A stretch of 55,922 nt of DNA, taken from Rodentolepis nana (lineage: Eukaryota; Platyhelminthes; Cestoda; Cyclophyllidea; Hymenolepididae). Position 1 is the stretch's first letter; every line of letters begins with the position of its first letter. The stretch is taken from NCBI GenBank assembly GCA_900617975.1, contig UZAE01012168.1, positions 1 to 55,922 on the forward strand. The letters run 5' to 3'. The notes beneath the pieces are model-generated. The model saw only the letters and a list, made by a program, of their open reading frames with translations. It had not been told where the DNA came from and made no database searches. The translations under genes were made by a program, and so were the position numbers. This document shows positions 10,770-23,007 of the stretch, piece after piece.

Positions 10770-13700
10770 CTGAAAAATAAAAACTTTATCAATAGGTGAT
10801 TAAATTAAACAAAAACATTTCAAAAAATTATAAGCCTATGTCAAAAACTATCACTGTAGATTCGTTCAAATCCTTCTAAGAATCTTGCTATGCTACTGCT
10901 AGATCATGTCAGTAGCCATAATGGGCCTGGCTGGTAAGTTAAGTGAAACTTGTGAAGTGATCGTATAAAATCATCACCATACTGCCTTGGTTTATTTGCA
11001 ATCACTTGACATTCAAACGAGGTAACTATATAATCGACATCAATTGAACTCTAATTCGGAAGGAATATTGCATATGACTAAAGCTAAGTTACAAAACAAA
11101 CAATACGTGAGTGCCTCTATTCGAATACACCCATCTTAAATTAAATCAACATCTAAATTTAAGATTGAAATATACAAATAGAATATAATAAGGTAAGAAG
11201 CTGAGACTTACTTCGAACCTCTTCTTCTTATCCATTCCATTAGCAACCTTCTCCCAATTCACCGCAACCAGTTGAGGCACATAGGTGTGAAGGAGAGCAC
11301 ACAATGCCAGTCCATCATTCCAGGAAGACGAAAAATTGGTTACATCCACAGCCCGATAACGCACAAGTCGAAGTTGACACCACTTGAGGAGAGCATTGCG
11401 TTTGGACGCAGCACCGGTACGCTTGGCTAATTCTTGAAGGGGGTCAAGAGGATCAACGGGAGGAGGGCAAGCAGCAGGAATAGATTCCGTGGGGGAATTT
11501 GAGTCTCCAGAAGGAGATTGGGGTGGGACAACGCTCGGATCAACAGCTGCAGCTGAGATTACCGTGGTAACAGCTTCGGCAATGGTTGCGTTTGCAGTGA
11601 CAACATTGCTATCCGTTGGTTTGTTAATGACAGAGTTTGTGGGGATGGTGAGATTGCGCTTAAGACGAGGTGTTGTGGAAGAGGCAACATGAGGAACCGT
11701 CAACTCTTTTGAAGGGGAAGATGTGTCATCACGAGTAACTCCGAAGCTTGGCGTTGATCTATAACGCGTTGAAATGAGAATTGTTTATCAAGAAAATTAT
11801 GCAGTTACAACAAAAAACTTAACTACTTCAGTAAACCCAGTTTACTGAATCAACAGTGCTAACTTGTACTTATCCAAAATGATGAATGCCAATGACATTT
11901 ATGCTGCAAAATGTAAGTTAAGTATATCTAGGGGCCAAATATCGAATACCTAATTGGTAGTCCTCATTCTAATGAAGTGTCGCAGGGGAAATTGAAACTT
12001 TTTCTAGCAAAGGAATCCACCTAACAACCACACAGAATAATCAGCTGCGGGGTAGCTAGTATGTGTCCACGAGGTGACCATATGCGTGAAGGATGGAAGA
12101 TGACTCATCTTGCGCGATGTCCCGAAAGGTGCACATAACCGGCTGTTGTTGGCAAGCTTCATAAGCATTGCCAGCAGCAGTCTTCCTCTTCTTCTGTAGC
12201 TGCAGCAACAAAGGTAATACGACGGAGGAAGCACGAATTAAAAGACATATGAACGATGGTGGCTGATGTGCCACCACACAAACACAAAAGAAGCTAGCTG
12301 ACTAAAGATGAATCATCTTTACAAAAGGTTCGATAGGCACTGCCTATGCAGGTGCGTACATGTCCTGCTAAGTAAACTTATTTTATCTGAGGACAGCGGG
12401 ACACAATAGATCCGCTTTCGAAGGAGAAATAGAGGCCATTAAGTTAGCACTAGGCCAATTATGCTGCCTGGATACGAAATTCACCAAAGCAATAATACTT
12501 TCGGACTCACAGTCAGCAATAAACTCAATTGGAAATAGAGAGCCACCCAAAACAGTCGAGATATACTAATGTAAAAAACCCTATCAGCTGCTGAGAGAAA
12601 AAAACAAAACAGTGGATTCCTGGTCACTGTGGTATTAAAGGCAATGAGCTTGCTGACACACTTGCTAAGAAGGGGACAACAATTTTGCAAGGCATAGACC
12701 GGCCGAGGTCTTTCCACACAATGCAGACCTTAATCAGGAGAGACCGAGGTCTTTCCACACAATGCAGACCTTAATCAGGAGAATTCCAGACCTCAAGGTG
12801 CAACGTACTTAAAGCTCAAACAAAGGAGAAACAGTGGACAGTGGCACTCTCCGACATAGCCGACTGACCAAGAATCGAAGCCGTTGCTGAGTTTAGACAA
12901 CGTTCCGGACACGATTACTTGGCAAAACACCTTCACAGATTGGGAGTATACACTCAACCCACGTGCCCTCTATGTAACCTACAGGAGGAAATGGAGAAGA
13001 CCCACCTGATTCGGTGTCCAGCCCTAAAGACAACGACGAAAACCCAGAGATACTGGGAAGCAAGAAGACAGCTAATGAACTGCTATTAATTAACTGCTAC
13101 ATATGTACCCAGTTAAGGCGATATTTCGATAAGGGATGCTTTAACACTTGCCTTTTATACAACTTACAGAAATCGCAAAATCGACTACTTTTATTGCCTC
13201 ATATAATCGAAATTAGCTATCCTTATACAATATAACGTAACTGTGAATTTTCACAGCGAAAAGGACTCTTGCTATCTCACATCCTCAGCATAACATTCAT
13301 TTAATGAAAGGAGAGCTTGACAAAGAAACGCGTAAACTAAGGAAAACGTGGGAATTTAAAAGGTGCAGACATACCTCGTTAAAGGAGTAGGAGAATTCGT
13401 CGACTGGTTGTTAGGAACAGCAACACCGGAAGGAGGTGACGTAGGATTATGTGGGGGTCCACCAGGAGCTGACTGGCCAACAATAGGTTCATCTATGAGT
13501 GAATGTCGTACAGACTTGGAGATATTTCGAACTGGGGTGGTGATTGGACTACTTCCAGCTGAATGCAAACGACGTTGTGGAAGCAGTGGGGAAGTGGCAT
13601 CGGCATCTGCCATCTTGGCAGATTTTGCGGAAGAAGGAGAAGAGGTTTTGGCCTTTTGTTGATGTTGTACGGCCTTAACCTGATTCTCAATCGACTGAAT

Positions 13701-16700
13701 AAGGCTTTGTACAGTTGGACCAGCTCGTCTGATGCCAGTTGAAGAGCTCGTGCTGACGGGACCGCCAGGCGATATGGAAGTGCTAAGACCAAGTTTCTGT
13801 ATGTAGGTTCGTGGAAGATGAAAAGTAGTAGCAGCCGGTGTGGGAGGAGTGGAAACTACTTGAGGAATCTGGGTGGTTGTAATGACAGGTTGAGCATTGG
13901 AAGTTTGGGGAGGGATGTAAGCAGTCTCTGTTGAACTTGTCTCCATTGGTATAGTCATGACACCGACAGAACGTTTCTCAACCGAAGAACTGCATGGAAG
14001 AATAACTTGGGTAGAGGGAATTGATTGAGTGGATTTAGTAGAAGTATCCATCACCTTGGAGAGCTGATCTTGAAGAAGAGATTTCTCACGAATAGCAGTA
14101 TCTAGTTCAGCTGAGATTCTTTCCACCTAAAATATAGAGCATGAAAAAGGCATGTAGATAACATCGTCACTTTTCAATAGTTGACAATGGCGAGCAGGCC
14201 CAAATAACTAAGTGGGGACATTCAAATAAAAGGATAGTTTACGATTGTTTCGATTTTACCCAAAATCGGGTAATCTCGACAACAGTAGAACATGAATTCT
14301 TAACTATCTAGACCAAGTAGAAGGGAAACCGATGCAGTGGTTCCCTATAAACGATTTTTGATATTCCCGAAACTCTTCTTACTTCTCGAATTCAAATTTG
14401 TAACGATACAAATGCCTACTCAAGCTATCTGTCCGCGCTACCGTTTCAACGTCTGAATTAGGTGTATTAAGGCATACTCACCAATCAAACGCCATGCACA
14501 CTTACGGGTTTGAGACATTCGTGGTAGTTTCATGTCTAACTCCCCCCCCCCCCCAAAGAACATTATCTAAGCACGGTTCCGTTTGCATAAATGGCTATGT
14601 ACGCACACACATCATGTCTATCCAATCATTCCTACAACAAGCACACAAACTTCAACCTCCTAAGCTTTCGGCTTCCAAAACACCTCAACACCAGTGTTCT
14701 CTCCTCTCTATGCTGATGCGCGATGGCCGAACGAAGTTATAAAAATGACGACTCAGATAGACTACGAAGCTTTCCAGACAACTAAGCTCTCCACTTACAT
14801 ATACCCTATCCATGTCGGTATAGTTCCTTCTTTAATGTCACCCTAAATCAATTGAAGCTTTGGTAATATACTAGCGATAGTCACTGCTTATCCTACAACA
14901 CCTACTGTTCAAACTTCACGGGCCGAGAAAGATGGTAGAGGGTGTAATAGGAAACTAATTTAGACTAATTTATTCAGCTAACTAAGCAGAAATACTGATT
15001 TGCATTATAAAAAAACATTTCTGATACTATCCGATAAGTCTAACCATTTTATAGCCAACATCCACAGATTATCCATCTTAGCAACTAGCCAATGACCTGA
15101 TAAGACCTGACTAACTGACTGGCCTTCTTTTGCATGCTTGTGTATTTCCCTGCAGAGCCATTCATGTGTCCTTACATAGCGAGATTGCGCAAAGTCGAAG
15201 CAGCAAAAAGCCCTTCACCACTTTGCTGCTTGCGTAAAAATACACACATATATGCACAACCTGTACATATATAAACATATTAGCCGTTCGTTGTAGATGC
15301 ATAGGACAATGGATTTGAAATCGATGAACTAAGGGCCTACCTAATCTAATGTCAATGAAGAGTGAGCGAATTCGCATTCACCAATAAACATAAACGCATA
15401 ATTTTGTGGGCACTTGACGTAATAGCTTATGTACAAGCGAAGAAGCAGTGCATTAGCATTTAGTGCATGTGGAAAACACTGTGAAAGCCTCTCCACTAAT
15501 CTGCATAGGATAAGTTGAATCGAACATGCTATAAAAGAATAAAATGGTCCTAAAATTCGCTAAAAAACTTAGAACCAGAAAAATTTAAGTCTCGAGGCAA
15601 ATGCTGAAAATACGCCGCAGAAACTATGAAAAAAAACGCCAGTAAAAAAACAACGCATTTAGAGCCAAAGAAAAGGGACCAAAGTTTAAGTACACAAATT
15701 TAAAAAAGTAAAGGAGATTTACTTACCTGGTTCTTCAATTCATGCAGTTTCATCTTGTACTGAGCGACCTGACCTTCTGATTCATGCCTGATGCTATCTG
15801 AAACTTGAACCGCCTTGAGTAGGTCTCTCTCGTAGAGCTTGAATTCAGTGACTTCACGTTCATGTTCCGCCAGTTCTGTCTCGTATCTCTCCTGCCAAAG
15901 TGCTACATGACGGGTTAGACATTCGATCTTGGAGTTGAGGTCTTCAACAGAGAGTTCTCCCTTCAAATACATAACACTCGGGTAGAGAACAGCAGTAACA
16001 TCAGCTTTAAGTTGCTCCATCTCAGCACTCATTGTCTCCATCTTCTCAGTGAGTTGTCTGCACTCCACATCAAGAGACTCGCATCTCTGCGCGAGATCAT
16101 TGTTTTGGGTTAAGAGGATTTGCTTCTCAGATTCTATTGAATTAAAAAGTTCCAAGTAATGCGCTTCTCTCGAATCAGCAGACGGGTTGGTGATAAGGAG
16201 GTGTTTCAATTGATCAATCTGCAGACGACTATGTTCCAATTTGGCAGTCTGAGTGCAAAGTGACTCCAGTAAGATTGCACGGTCGGAAGCCAGAGTGCGA
16301 TTTTCCACTTGAGTACCATCAAGGGTACGCTGCATCTCACGCAACTCATTCATAGTCGCTTCTAGCTCCTCAGTGGTGGAGTAGTTTACCTCTTCCATTT
16401 CGTGGATAATATCTTCCAGACTAGTCACAGTGGGCTTTTTGAAAGTTGACTGTTCGACGACTGTTGTAGCGGGTGTACCAGAGACACCGGAAGCAACGCT
16501 TTGCTGGTCAGGGGTAGTACTTGTGGCTGGGACGACAGTAGTAGATAGCGAACTCTCTTCAAAAAGTGGACGTTGACAGGAAGAACAAAAAGAATCCACA
16601 TTTGTAGTGATATCATCACCAGCCTTGCGCTTTAAACTATGTCGTTGGATAAGAAACTCTGCTCGTTCTTTAGCTTCCTTGAGATTTTTTACTTCAACGT

Positions 16701-17211
16701 TAAGTCTCTCAATCTCAGTCTTGCGAGACTCTGTAAGTTGAGTGAGCTCAGAGATACGAGATTCATATTGTTTCTTCTCTTTCTCAACACGCGAAAGGAG
16801 ATCTGAGTTGATGTAGATGCGGTCACCGCTAACAGAGCTTGACGTGGTCATGTAAAGAGAAGAGTTATTTGATTCTCGAAGAACAGCAGCTGGGAGAGCA
16901 ACAGTGGAAGATGGCTTTCGAACTGCATTTGCCCTTTTCGGCCGAGATTCCTTACTTGAATCACGAGAACCCACTGAAGAATTCGAATTGGAACGAGAAG
17001 ACTTGATATCATGGCAGCTGGATGATTTGTAGAGGGGTTTAGCTCGGGGAGCAGAGCGACCGAGAGGACGTAGAAATGGATCAGCTTCGGTCTTTGTCTG
17101 TTCGCATGCCTTAGGCACGCGTTGAGGACGACGAACAGGAGAATGGGACACTTGAGAACCAGAGGCTTTCGACACAAGGCCTTTTGGAACACTCTTACCA
17201 GTAGTGGGCAT
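10620..17211 (-). CDS. SPECC1L: Cytospin-A/SPECC1L-like protein: coiled coil plus C-terminal calponin-homology domain (4 exons)
   Basis: Exons on the minus strand are 15727-17211, 13375-14126, 11212-11758 and 10620-10769. All junctions have GT/AG and keep phase (0, 2, 0), giving about 977 aa against roughly 1,100 in vertebrate cytospin-A. The ATG at 17211 is preceded by an in-frame TAA. Residues 1-130 are Ser/Arg/Lys-rich and 135-500 are largely coiled coil. Within it, [18 protein letters not shown] and [20 protein letters not shown] match the most conserved cytospin coiled-coil stretch. A Pro/Ser-rich linker follows, with PTVQSLIQS as in the family. The CH domain (about 864-970) contains [30 protein letters not shown] and [13 protein letters not shown]. 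Family members crosslink actin and microtubules and affect adhesion and spindle organisation; that role is inferred here. Confidence 0.95.
11212..11758 (-). CDS. SPECC1L: Cytospin-like exon 3 (start of CH domain)
   Basis: After an acceptor TTATAG, encodes a Ser/Thr/Pro linker, then [20 protein letters not shown] and the first two thirds of the calponin-homology domain. Ends RFE before GTAAGT, phase 0. Confidence 0.93.
12398..13110 (+). mobile_element. Non-LTR retrotransposon fragment (copy 3), inside cytospin intron 2
   Basis: A degraded copy of the same LINE, antisense to the host gene. It keeps the RNase H motifs [16 protein letters not shown] (catalytic Asp present) and GNELAD. The frame is broken by stops, by an 11-nt deletion after AACAAAACAGTGG, and by the same TGA after DIAD as copy 1. 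It contains a 41-bp tandem duplication (12703-12743 and 12744-12784). It ends TATGTACCC without the long C run of copies 1 and 2. Confidence 0.88.
12703..12784 (+). repeat. 41-bp tandem duplication within LINE copy 3
   Basis: Two nearly identical 41-bp units, each starting CCGAGGTCTTTCCACACAAT, occur back to back. LINE copy 1 has the unit once, so the duplication arose after this copy inserted. Confidence 0.9.
13375..14126 (-). CDS. SPECC1L: Cytospin-like exon 2 (residues 496-746)
   Basis: Starts after TTTTAG with [22 protein letters not shown], the end of the coiled coil, then a low-complexity Ser/Thr/Pro linker with [13 protein letters not shown]. The donor is GTATGT and leaves two bases (AG) that combine with the A of the next exon to give Arg. 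Confidence 0.92.
14542..14554. repeat. Poly-C run
   Basis: Thirteen consecutive C in intron 1 of the cytospin-like gene. Confidence 0.95.
15727..17211 (-). CDS. SPECC1L: Cytospin-like exon 1 (residues 1-495)
   Basis: Encodes the basic, Ser-rich N-terminus and the main coiled coil, ending KLHELKNQ before a GTAAGT donor, phase 0. A possible acceptor (TTTTTCTAG|GTGAAACC, about 17257) lies 46 nt upstream of the ATG. It could join a 5' UTR exon or receive a spliced leader. No upstream exon was found. Confidence 0.93.
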
Positions 17212-17969
17212 GTTTTATATCCACTATTGTATGTTGAACAGAGAAGCGGGTTTCACCTAGAAAAATTCAATAGAATAAACTTATAGTTTGACACAATATG
17301 ATCAAGAAAAATACTACTAAGCGATCCGAAGTATACTCATTCAATAAACAAAGTAATTCTCACAAAATTACTAATAGAGCAGTAGCGATGAGGGAAAGAA
17401 ATCAAACCAGGATACCAACTACAATCAAAGACCATGCGCGTTGATTGACAAAGCAAAACAAAATTACTATTACATTTTCGTTATGCATGTAACATTAACT
17501 TATAGCTATTTACTTATTCGATATAATTTAAATGGAATTGTTGTTACAGTAAAAGTAAAGATTCAGTCATGAGCATATATATAAGTAATAAAATTTAATG
17601 AAACTACATATCCGGTCCTGAGAATTGCCGCCATCCTTACATATGAACATTTTGCATCACTTGTGCGCTTTAATAACAGTTAACAATTCGTATCTAAAAA
17701 AATTTTACTGGATATTTTGTATATTTAGACTGGAACTCAAATTAGAACAGACTATATACGACTATTTTTGCGTTTACTTTTATCCATTTACCTCACACGA
17801 TCCTTCCTACGCTGCAAATCACTATTTCTTTAAAGGTTAATCTATTATTTATATTGGGAGGGCAACGAAGTCATTGTCGTTTTTGTTGACAGATTCACTC
17901 TATACTTTCTTTTGTTTTGTTAACGTGGCCAGAGCATCTAACCTATATTTTTTTCTTACTGTATGGGCT

Positions 17970-19135
17970 TCTAGGTTAATTAGTAAAAATTTTTTTTTTG
18001 TTTTTTAATTTTGTTTTTATCTCAATTTAAAAATGAAAGAACAGGACGTGCACTTCCGACACATTTTATTGTATTACTTCCGAAAAGGCAAGAACGCATC
18101 GCAAGCACAAAAGAAGTTATGTGCCGTATATGGAGATGAAGCCTTAAAAGAATGGCAGTGTCGAAATTGGTTTGAAAGATTTCGTTCCGGTGATTTTTCA
18201 CTGAAAAATTCACAACGATCTGGCCGCCCAGCCGAAGTGGATGAAACCCATATCAAGGCCATTATCGATTCAAATCGTCACAGCACAACACGAGATATTG
18301 CAGAGAAGCTCAATGTGTCGCATACATGCATTGAAAAAAAAATGAAAATCCCTTGGTTATGTCAAGAAACTTGATTGGATCCCTCACCAGTTAAAGGAAA
18401 TTCATTTGACGCAACGGATTAGCATCTGTGATTCGCCGCTACTGAAACGCAATGAGAATGATCCATTTCCGAGGAAGAACCTAGTTACTGGCGACGAAAA
18501 GTGGATAGTTTATAACAATGTTACTCGCAAGAGATCATGGGTGAAGCAAGATCAACCAGCCCAAACAGTATCAATAGCAGAGATTCACCAAAAAAAGATT
18601 ATGCTGTCAGTCTGGTGGGATCACAAAGGAATTTTGTATTTTGAACTCATGCCGCAGAATCAAACGATAAATTCAAATGTTTATGTTGAACAACTGAAAA
18701 ACTGAAGGATGCAATTGAAGATAAGCGGCCGGCATTATCAAATCGGAAGGGTGTTGTTTTCCATCATGATAACCCAAGGCCCCACACATCTTTGGTTACT
18801 CGGCAAAAATTATTGGAACTGGGTTGGGATGTTTTGTCACACCCACCATATAGCCCTGACCTTGCGCCTTCGGATTACCATTTGTTTCGTTCCATGCAAA
18901 ACTCTTTAAATGGTAAAATTTTTACCAACGCGGATGATGTCGATCACACCTAATTCAGTTTTTAATAGCAAAGACCAGACATTTTACGAACGGGGAATTT
19001 TTACTCTGCCAGAACGATGGAAAAAGTTCATCGACAAGAAGGGCCAATATCTAATTGAATAAAGTTATATTTTTAAACAAAAATCCGAATTTGCCTTCTT
19101 ATTTGAAATCCACAATGACTTAGTTGCCAACCTAA
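17970..19135 (+). mobile_element. mariner (mellifera-type) DNA transposon, inactive
   Basis: This is a Tc1/mariner element between the divergent cytospin and GAR1 genes. The 3' terminal inverted repeat is clear (ends TAGTTGCCAACCTAA at 19135, followed by TA). The 5' end is degenerate: TAGGTTAATTAG at about 17972 matches only the first bases of the reverse complement of the 3' repeat. No convincing TA target duplication remains on the left. The transposase inside is broken (18033-19062). Confidence 0.85.
18033..19062 (+). pseudogene. mariner transposase pseudogene (DD34D)
   Basis: The N-terminus (HFRHILLYYFRKGKNASQA, GDEALKEWQCRNWFERF, RSGRPAEVDE) carries the mariner helix-turn-helix region. 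The catalytic domain follows with TGDEKW (first Asp), VVFHHDN (second Asp) and SPDLAPSDYHLF (third Asp), so the DD34D residues survive. It ends LIE-TAA at 19062. The total of 1,030 nt is close to an intact gene of about 345 codons. Reading needs frame changes near 18330 (poly-A run), 18415-18450 and 18700, and there is an in-frame stop near 18950. It therefore cannot make transposase. Wording such as GDFSLK and STTRDIAEKLNVSHTCIEK places it near the mellifera subfamily. Confidence 0.92.
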
Positions 19136-21349
19136 TATTTATAAATACAGTCATTTGTTTTTTGATGATGTCCAGATAGGCATAACTTAAGACAGCTTTT
19201 CTCCAAAAAGAGCAATTCAGATCCCGTAGTTGACTTCCGATTCAGTGGATAATTATTAGCTTGAAAATTTATATTATAAGCTTAAGACAGGGAGGGTATC
19301 TTTATTCTACCGCCATAACGAATTAAAAGGTATTTCTTTCTTACTGCTACAAATCTTCTTCGTAAACTGAGACGAACAAACTCGTGAGAACAATATTGAA
19401 CAAAGGGTATATTACTAACAAATCTATGATTGTCGGTTTACCTGACCGTGAAATTTTCTGGCCTAGTAATGATTTGGAACTAATACTAACGTCGCACTTA
19501 CGTGTGCTATAATGATCTGTTTCAACTTCTTTTAAAAGGGAGTTATTACGCCTTGACTAGCTATTTATAAAAGCTGGAAAGACATTTCTATGTAATTTTA
19601 TTAGGTCTTCTTATTCATTCTTAACATAAAATGGATCGAGACAATAAAGCTTTGATTACTTTGTTTAGCTGATATAAAGCTGGGAAATTTATGTTATGTT
19701 TACTCTGTACATATTCCCAAATTACCATAAAAAGTTATCTGTTTTAGGTCTTTTCGGATCCTAAATTAAAAATAGCTAAAGTGCTGATAATTAGTTGCGC
19801 TGACCAAAATGAATTTAACAAACAACCAGAGGATCCACGAAGTGAGGTGGATGCGCAAATTACCATTACGTTGCCATTCTATGTGCGTGTGTGTGTTCGA
19901 TGGAAATAGCTACAGATTTCGTTGATGAAAAAATGGAACTTTAGCAGAACAAAACAAAGGATCTCCTAACTTCTTTCCACTCATATTAAAGAAAATCACT
20001 TTTGTAAACACGATGATTCTTTTAACTATGAACTGTAGTTTACAACAGAATCGATCTCTTCGAGCTCCATCATGAGTTCGAGATAAGTAGGTCTCAGAAA
20101 TTATATATGACTGAAAGAGAAAATTTTGGAAGTATATGGTCCTATTATAGTTAAGTATTTTGCGGGTTATTGCTGCGATTTGTTCCTGCTTGAGAAACAG
20201 TTTTACTTTTTTAAAGGTCGATATCCATTGATATCAAAAATATTAATTGTTAAAATTATACATGTATTGATTATAAGTAAGGCAGATGAATATATGTTCA
20301 GTGAAAATAGATCTAGCTCAACGGTTGGAGATCGAATTTGATGCCAACGAAAAGCGTTAAACCTCTTCAAAAAAATTTTTAATCTGTTCAAATCAAATTG
20401 CCAGTTTCAGTTAGAATCTCATAATTGTCTCTAAAAACCTTAACTAACAACCGAAAGGAGAAGCAAATGCTCCAGCATCTTAATAAATGCTCATGCACCT
20501 GATTAGTTTCACGATAAATTATGAAAAATCCCCATTTCGATGGCATTTAGCCTCTATCCAAATTACTCTGACCATCAGGAAAACGATATAGAATAATTGA
20601 CTTTTTTCTTAGCTGATAGAAATCTGTTATAGACTAGCATTTAATTTCTTTATTGACAGCAGGAATGCCATTGAAATCGAATTCTTTTTAAATGGGAGTA
20701 TTTATTTAGCAATAGTACTCTTACCATCAGAACGTATTAATTAATTGGTTGATCTTTAAATTACGGAAATATTTACTTATCTACAACATATTACTTTAAC
20801 GTTGTCTCGCATTAATAGTGTACAACACATTTGTTTAAATATTTGGTGATCAAATAGTATATTCCACTTTAACTGTAAAACGATTTTCAGGGGAGCTTAT
20901 CATATTGAAATATTATACCTTATTTGAAAAAATAGCGTTACAATGTACTGTTTCATGGCAAAAAAGTTACTAATCTATTAAATACATGGACCTAATAATC
21001 ATAAAACAAAAAGTACATAAATTAAAAGTCAACAATTACCATTGCTGATTAAAATTCCTACGGATAATTATTTTGAAGTAAAACAATAATCAGGATAGAG
21101 GGAATTCGATATAAGTTATTTTAAATTATGGATGTATGCGAAAAACAGACTAAAAAATTTAAAATATGCTTATGCAAAATCAATGAATTCAGTTATAAAA
21201 TTCATAATTTTACTTTAACTTTTGTGTTTTACTTTCAAATTTGTTTCCTTGTTTAATCTTTTTAACAGTCTTGTGCGCATTTTATATTCTCAGTCACGCT
21301 CTGGGTGTCTGCTTTTCTGTCGCTGTTTTAACTTATAGCACGCGCTTTG
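19136..21349. other. Intergenic, upstream of GAR1
   Basis: AT-rich sequence without recognisable genes. Short open frames such as 20126-20341 have no features. The GAR1 promoter is expected in the last few hundred bases. There is no TATA box or CpG-rich island that I can support. Confidence 0.5.
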
Positions 21350-23007
21350 ATGAATATGCGTTTTAACGGAAGGTCGTCCAGAGGAAATGGTGGTGGAGGT
21401 CGTGGTGGTTTCAAACGTCAAGATTACGGACCTCCAGAGGAATATGCCGAGATTGGTTATGTAGCAATAAAATGTCCAAAAGAAGTTGTTTGCAAATTAA
21501 CACATAAGGATATTCCCTACTTTAATGCCCCTGTATACAATGAAAAACATACTGAAATAGGCAAAGTCGATGACGTTCTTGGTCGAGTTGATTCTCCCTA
21601 TTTCTCTGTATTACCTCTTGAGAACCTTACCCCTGAGTCATTTACTATAGGTCAAAAAGTAACTTGTTTTCTTTTCCTCTAATTGATTCTCTTCTCTAGA
21701 TATTTATCGATGCTCGAAAGCTTCTTCCTGCTTCAAGGATCGCAAATAGTGAAACACCAGCAGGTTTGTTTGATAAATTTTTGTTTTGTCAATATTCTAA
21801 GTGATCCCTTTTTTATTAAGGCGGATAGTTTGCATATTTTAGTAATTTCGTTTTGTTTAATTTGTCGTTTTCGTAAAATTATATTTGCAGTTTGCCAATA
21901 CTTTAAGTTGTTTATTGGGATTCAGTTGACAATTTTTCATGATACTCTTTAAATATTTAAGCTTTTCCTTCAATTAGATTGCTTAGCTGTATTAATTGCT
22001 ACTGTAAAAGTGTTGTATGGTGAAGAGAATTAGCTTTCTTTTAAATTGCCTATGCAACACTGATCGATTGTAGCGATTTCAACCTAGATCCCTATTACGG
22101 GTTTTCATTCGATTTCGCTCTCTTAAAATTTATCATTTTATTAAATTAAGACTGACATCATTGGTACGTACTCATCTGCCAATTACAGTGGTTGTCAAAA
22201 TTCCTATAACTCAACTACCTTCTCGTATTCAATTTTCTTCTCTTCAGTTTCTTGCCTTTAAGAATAGTGTGATGGAATATATAGGCGCAGAGACGTTAGA
22301 TTTTAACGTGTTCAGTTTCAAGTGTTAACATTTTTTCTAGGCACATTATTATGCTTCTCTTTTCGTTTTTATCTTCATTAATCATTTATATCGTACGCTA
22401 AAATTCTGTGTCTAAGTACCTCCTAGAATTTTTTGAATATTCATGAGTTGTCAATTAGTTGACATTCTTTTTGTAGATTATAAACGACTATAGCGTAGAC
22501 CCTGGAAACTGAGATCAAATTATTGTATCTTACCCAGATACTTTGCTGTTTTTTACCAAAGTTTTTTTGGTCAAAAATTTTATCCTAACTATTTTGTTAT
22601 AGTGTGGGTTAAGTTGTAGCTCTGTATGCATGAATTCAAAAGCAGTTTATAAATAGCACCAATCCACTTTGCTGACTTCAGTAGGTTCAAAAAAACTAAT
22701 TTTAATTTTATTATGTTTAGGTAAACGTGGTGGCGGAGCAGGTAGAGGTGGTCGCGGCGGCGGACGTGGTGGAACACCAGGCCGTGGAGGCCCAGGTGGA
22801 TTCAATGGAAGGGGTGGCGGTGGTAGAGGTTTCAGAGGAGGTCGTGGAGGCCGTGGCGGCAGTGGTTTTGGTGGTGGCCGTGGCGGCGGTGGGTTTGGTG
22901 GTGGCCGTGGCGGCGGTGGCTTTGGTGATGGCCGTGGCGGTCCTAACAATCGTTTCCAGCGACCAGGTGGCAATAGACCCTTTGGAAGAGGTCGTCAATC
23001 AATGTAG
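21350..23007 (+). CDS. GAR1: H/ACA ribonucleoprotein complex subunit 1 (GAR1), 3 exons
   Basis: Exons are 21350-21658, 21700-21763 and 22721-23007, with junction phases 0 and 1, giving about 219 aa. Human GAR1 is 217 aa. A short Gly/Arg stretch (GNGGGGRGGF) leads into the conserved core: YAEIGYVAIKCPKEVVCKLT, IPYFNAPVYNEKHTEIGKVD and IFIDARKLLPASR. A long C-terminal RGG/GGR domain follows (about residues 126-215). GAR1 binds the pseudouridine synthase dyskerin/Cbf5 in H/ACA snoRNPs in the nucleolus, needed for rRNA pseudouridylation. Intron 1 is only 41 nt and intron 2 is 957 nt. An ATG at 21356 is an alternative start two codons on. A possible acceptor (TTATAG) lies about 11 nt before the ATG. 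Confidence 0.96.
22721..23007 (+). CDS. GAR1: GAR1 exon 3, Gly/Arg-rich (GAR) domain
   Basis: Begins after TTTAG and encodes K-R followed by repeated GRGG, GGRGG and GFGGGRGG units, ending RPFGRGRQSM and TAG. It is far richer in GC than its surroundings because of GGN codons. Other frames on both strands are open through it for that reason only. GAR domains are typical arginine-methylation and RNA-binding tails. Confidence 0.95.
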
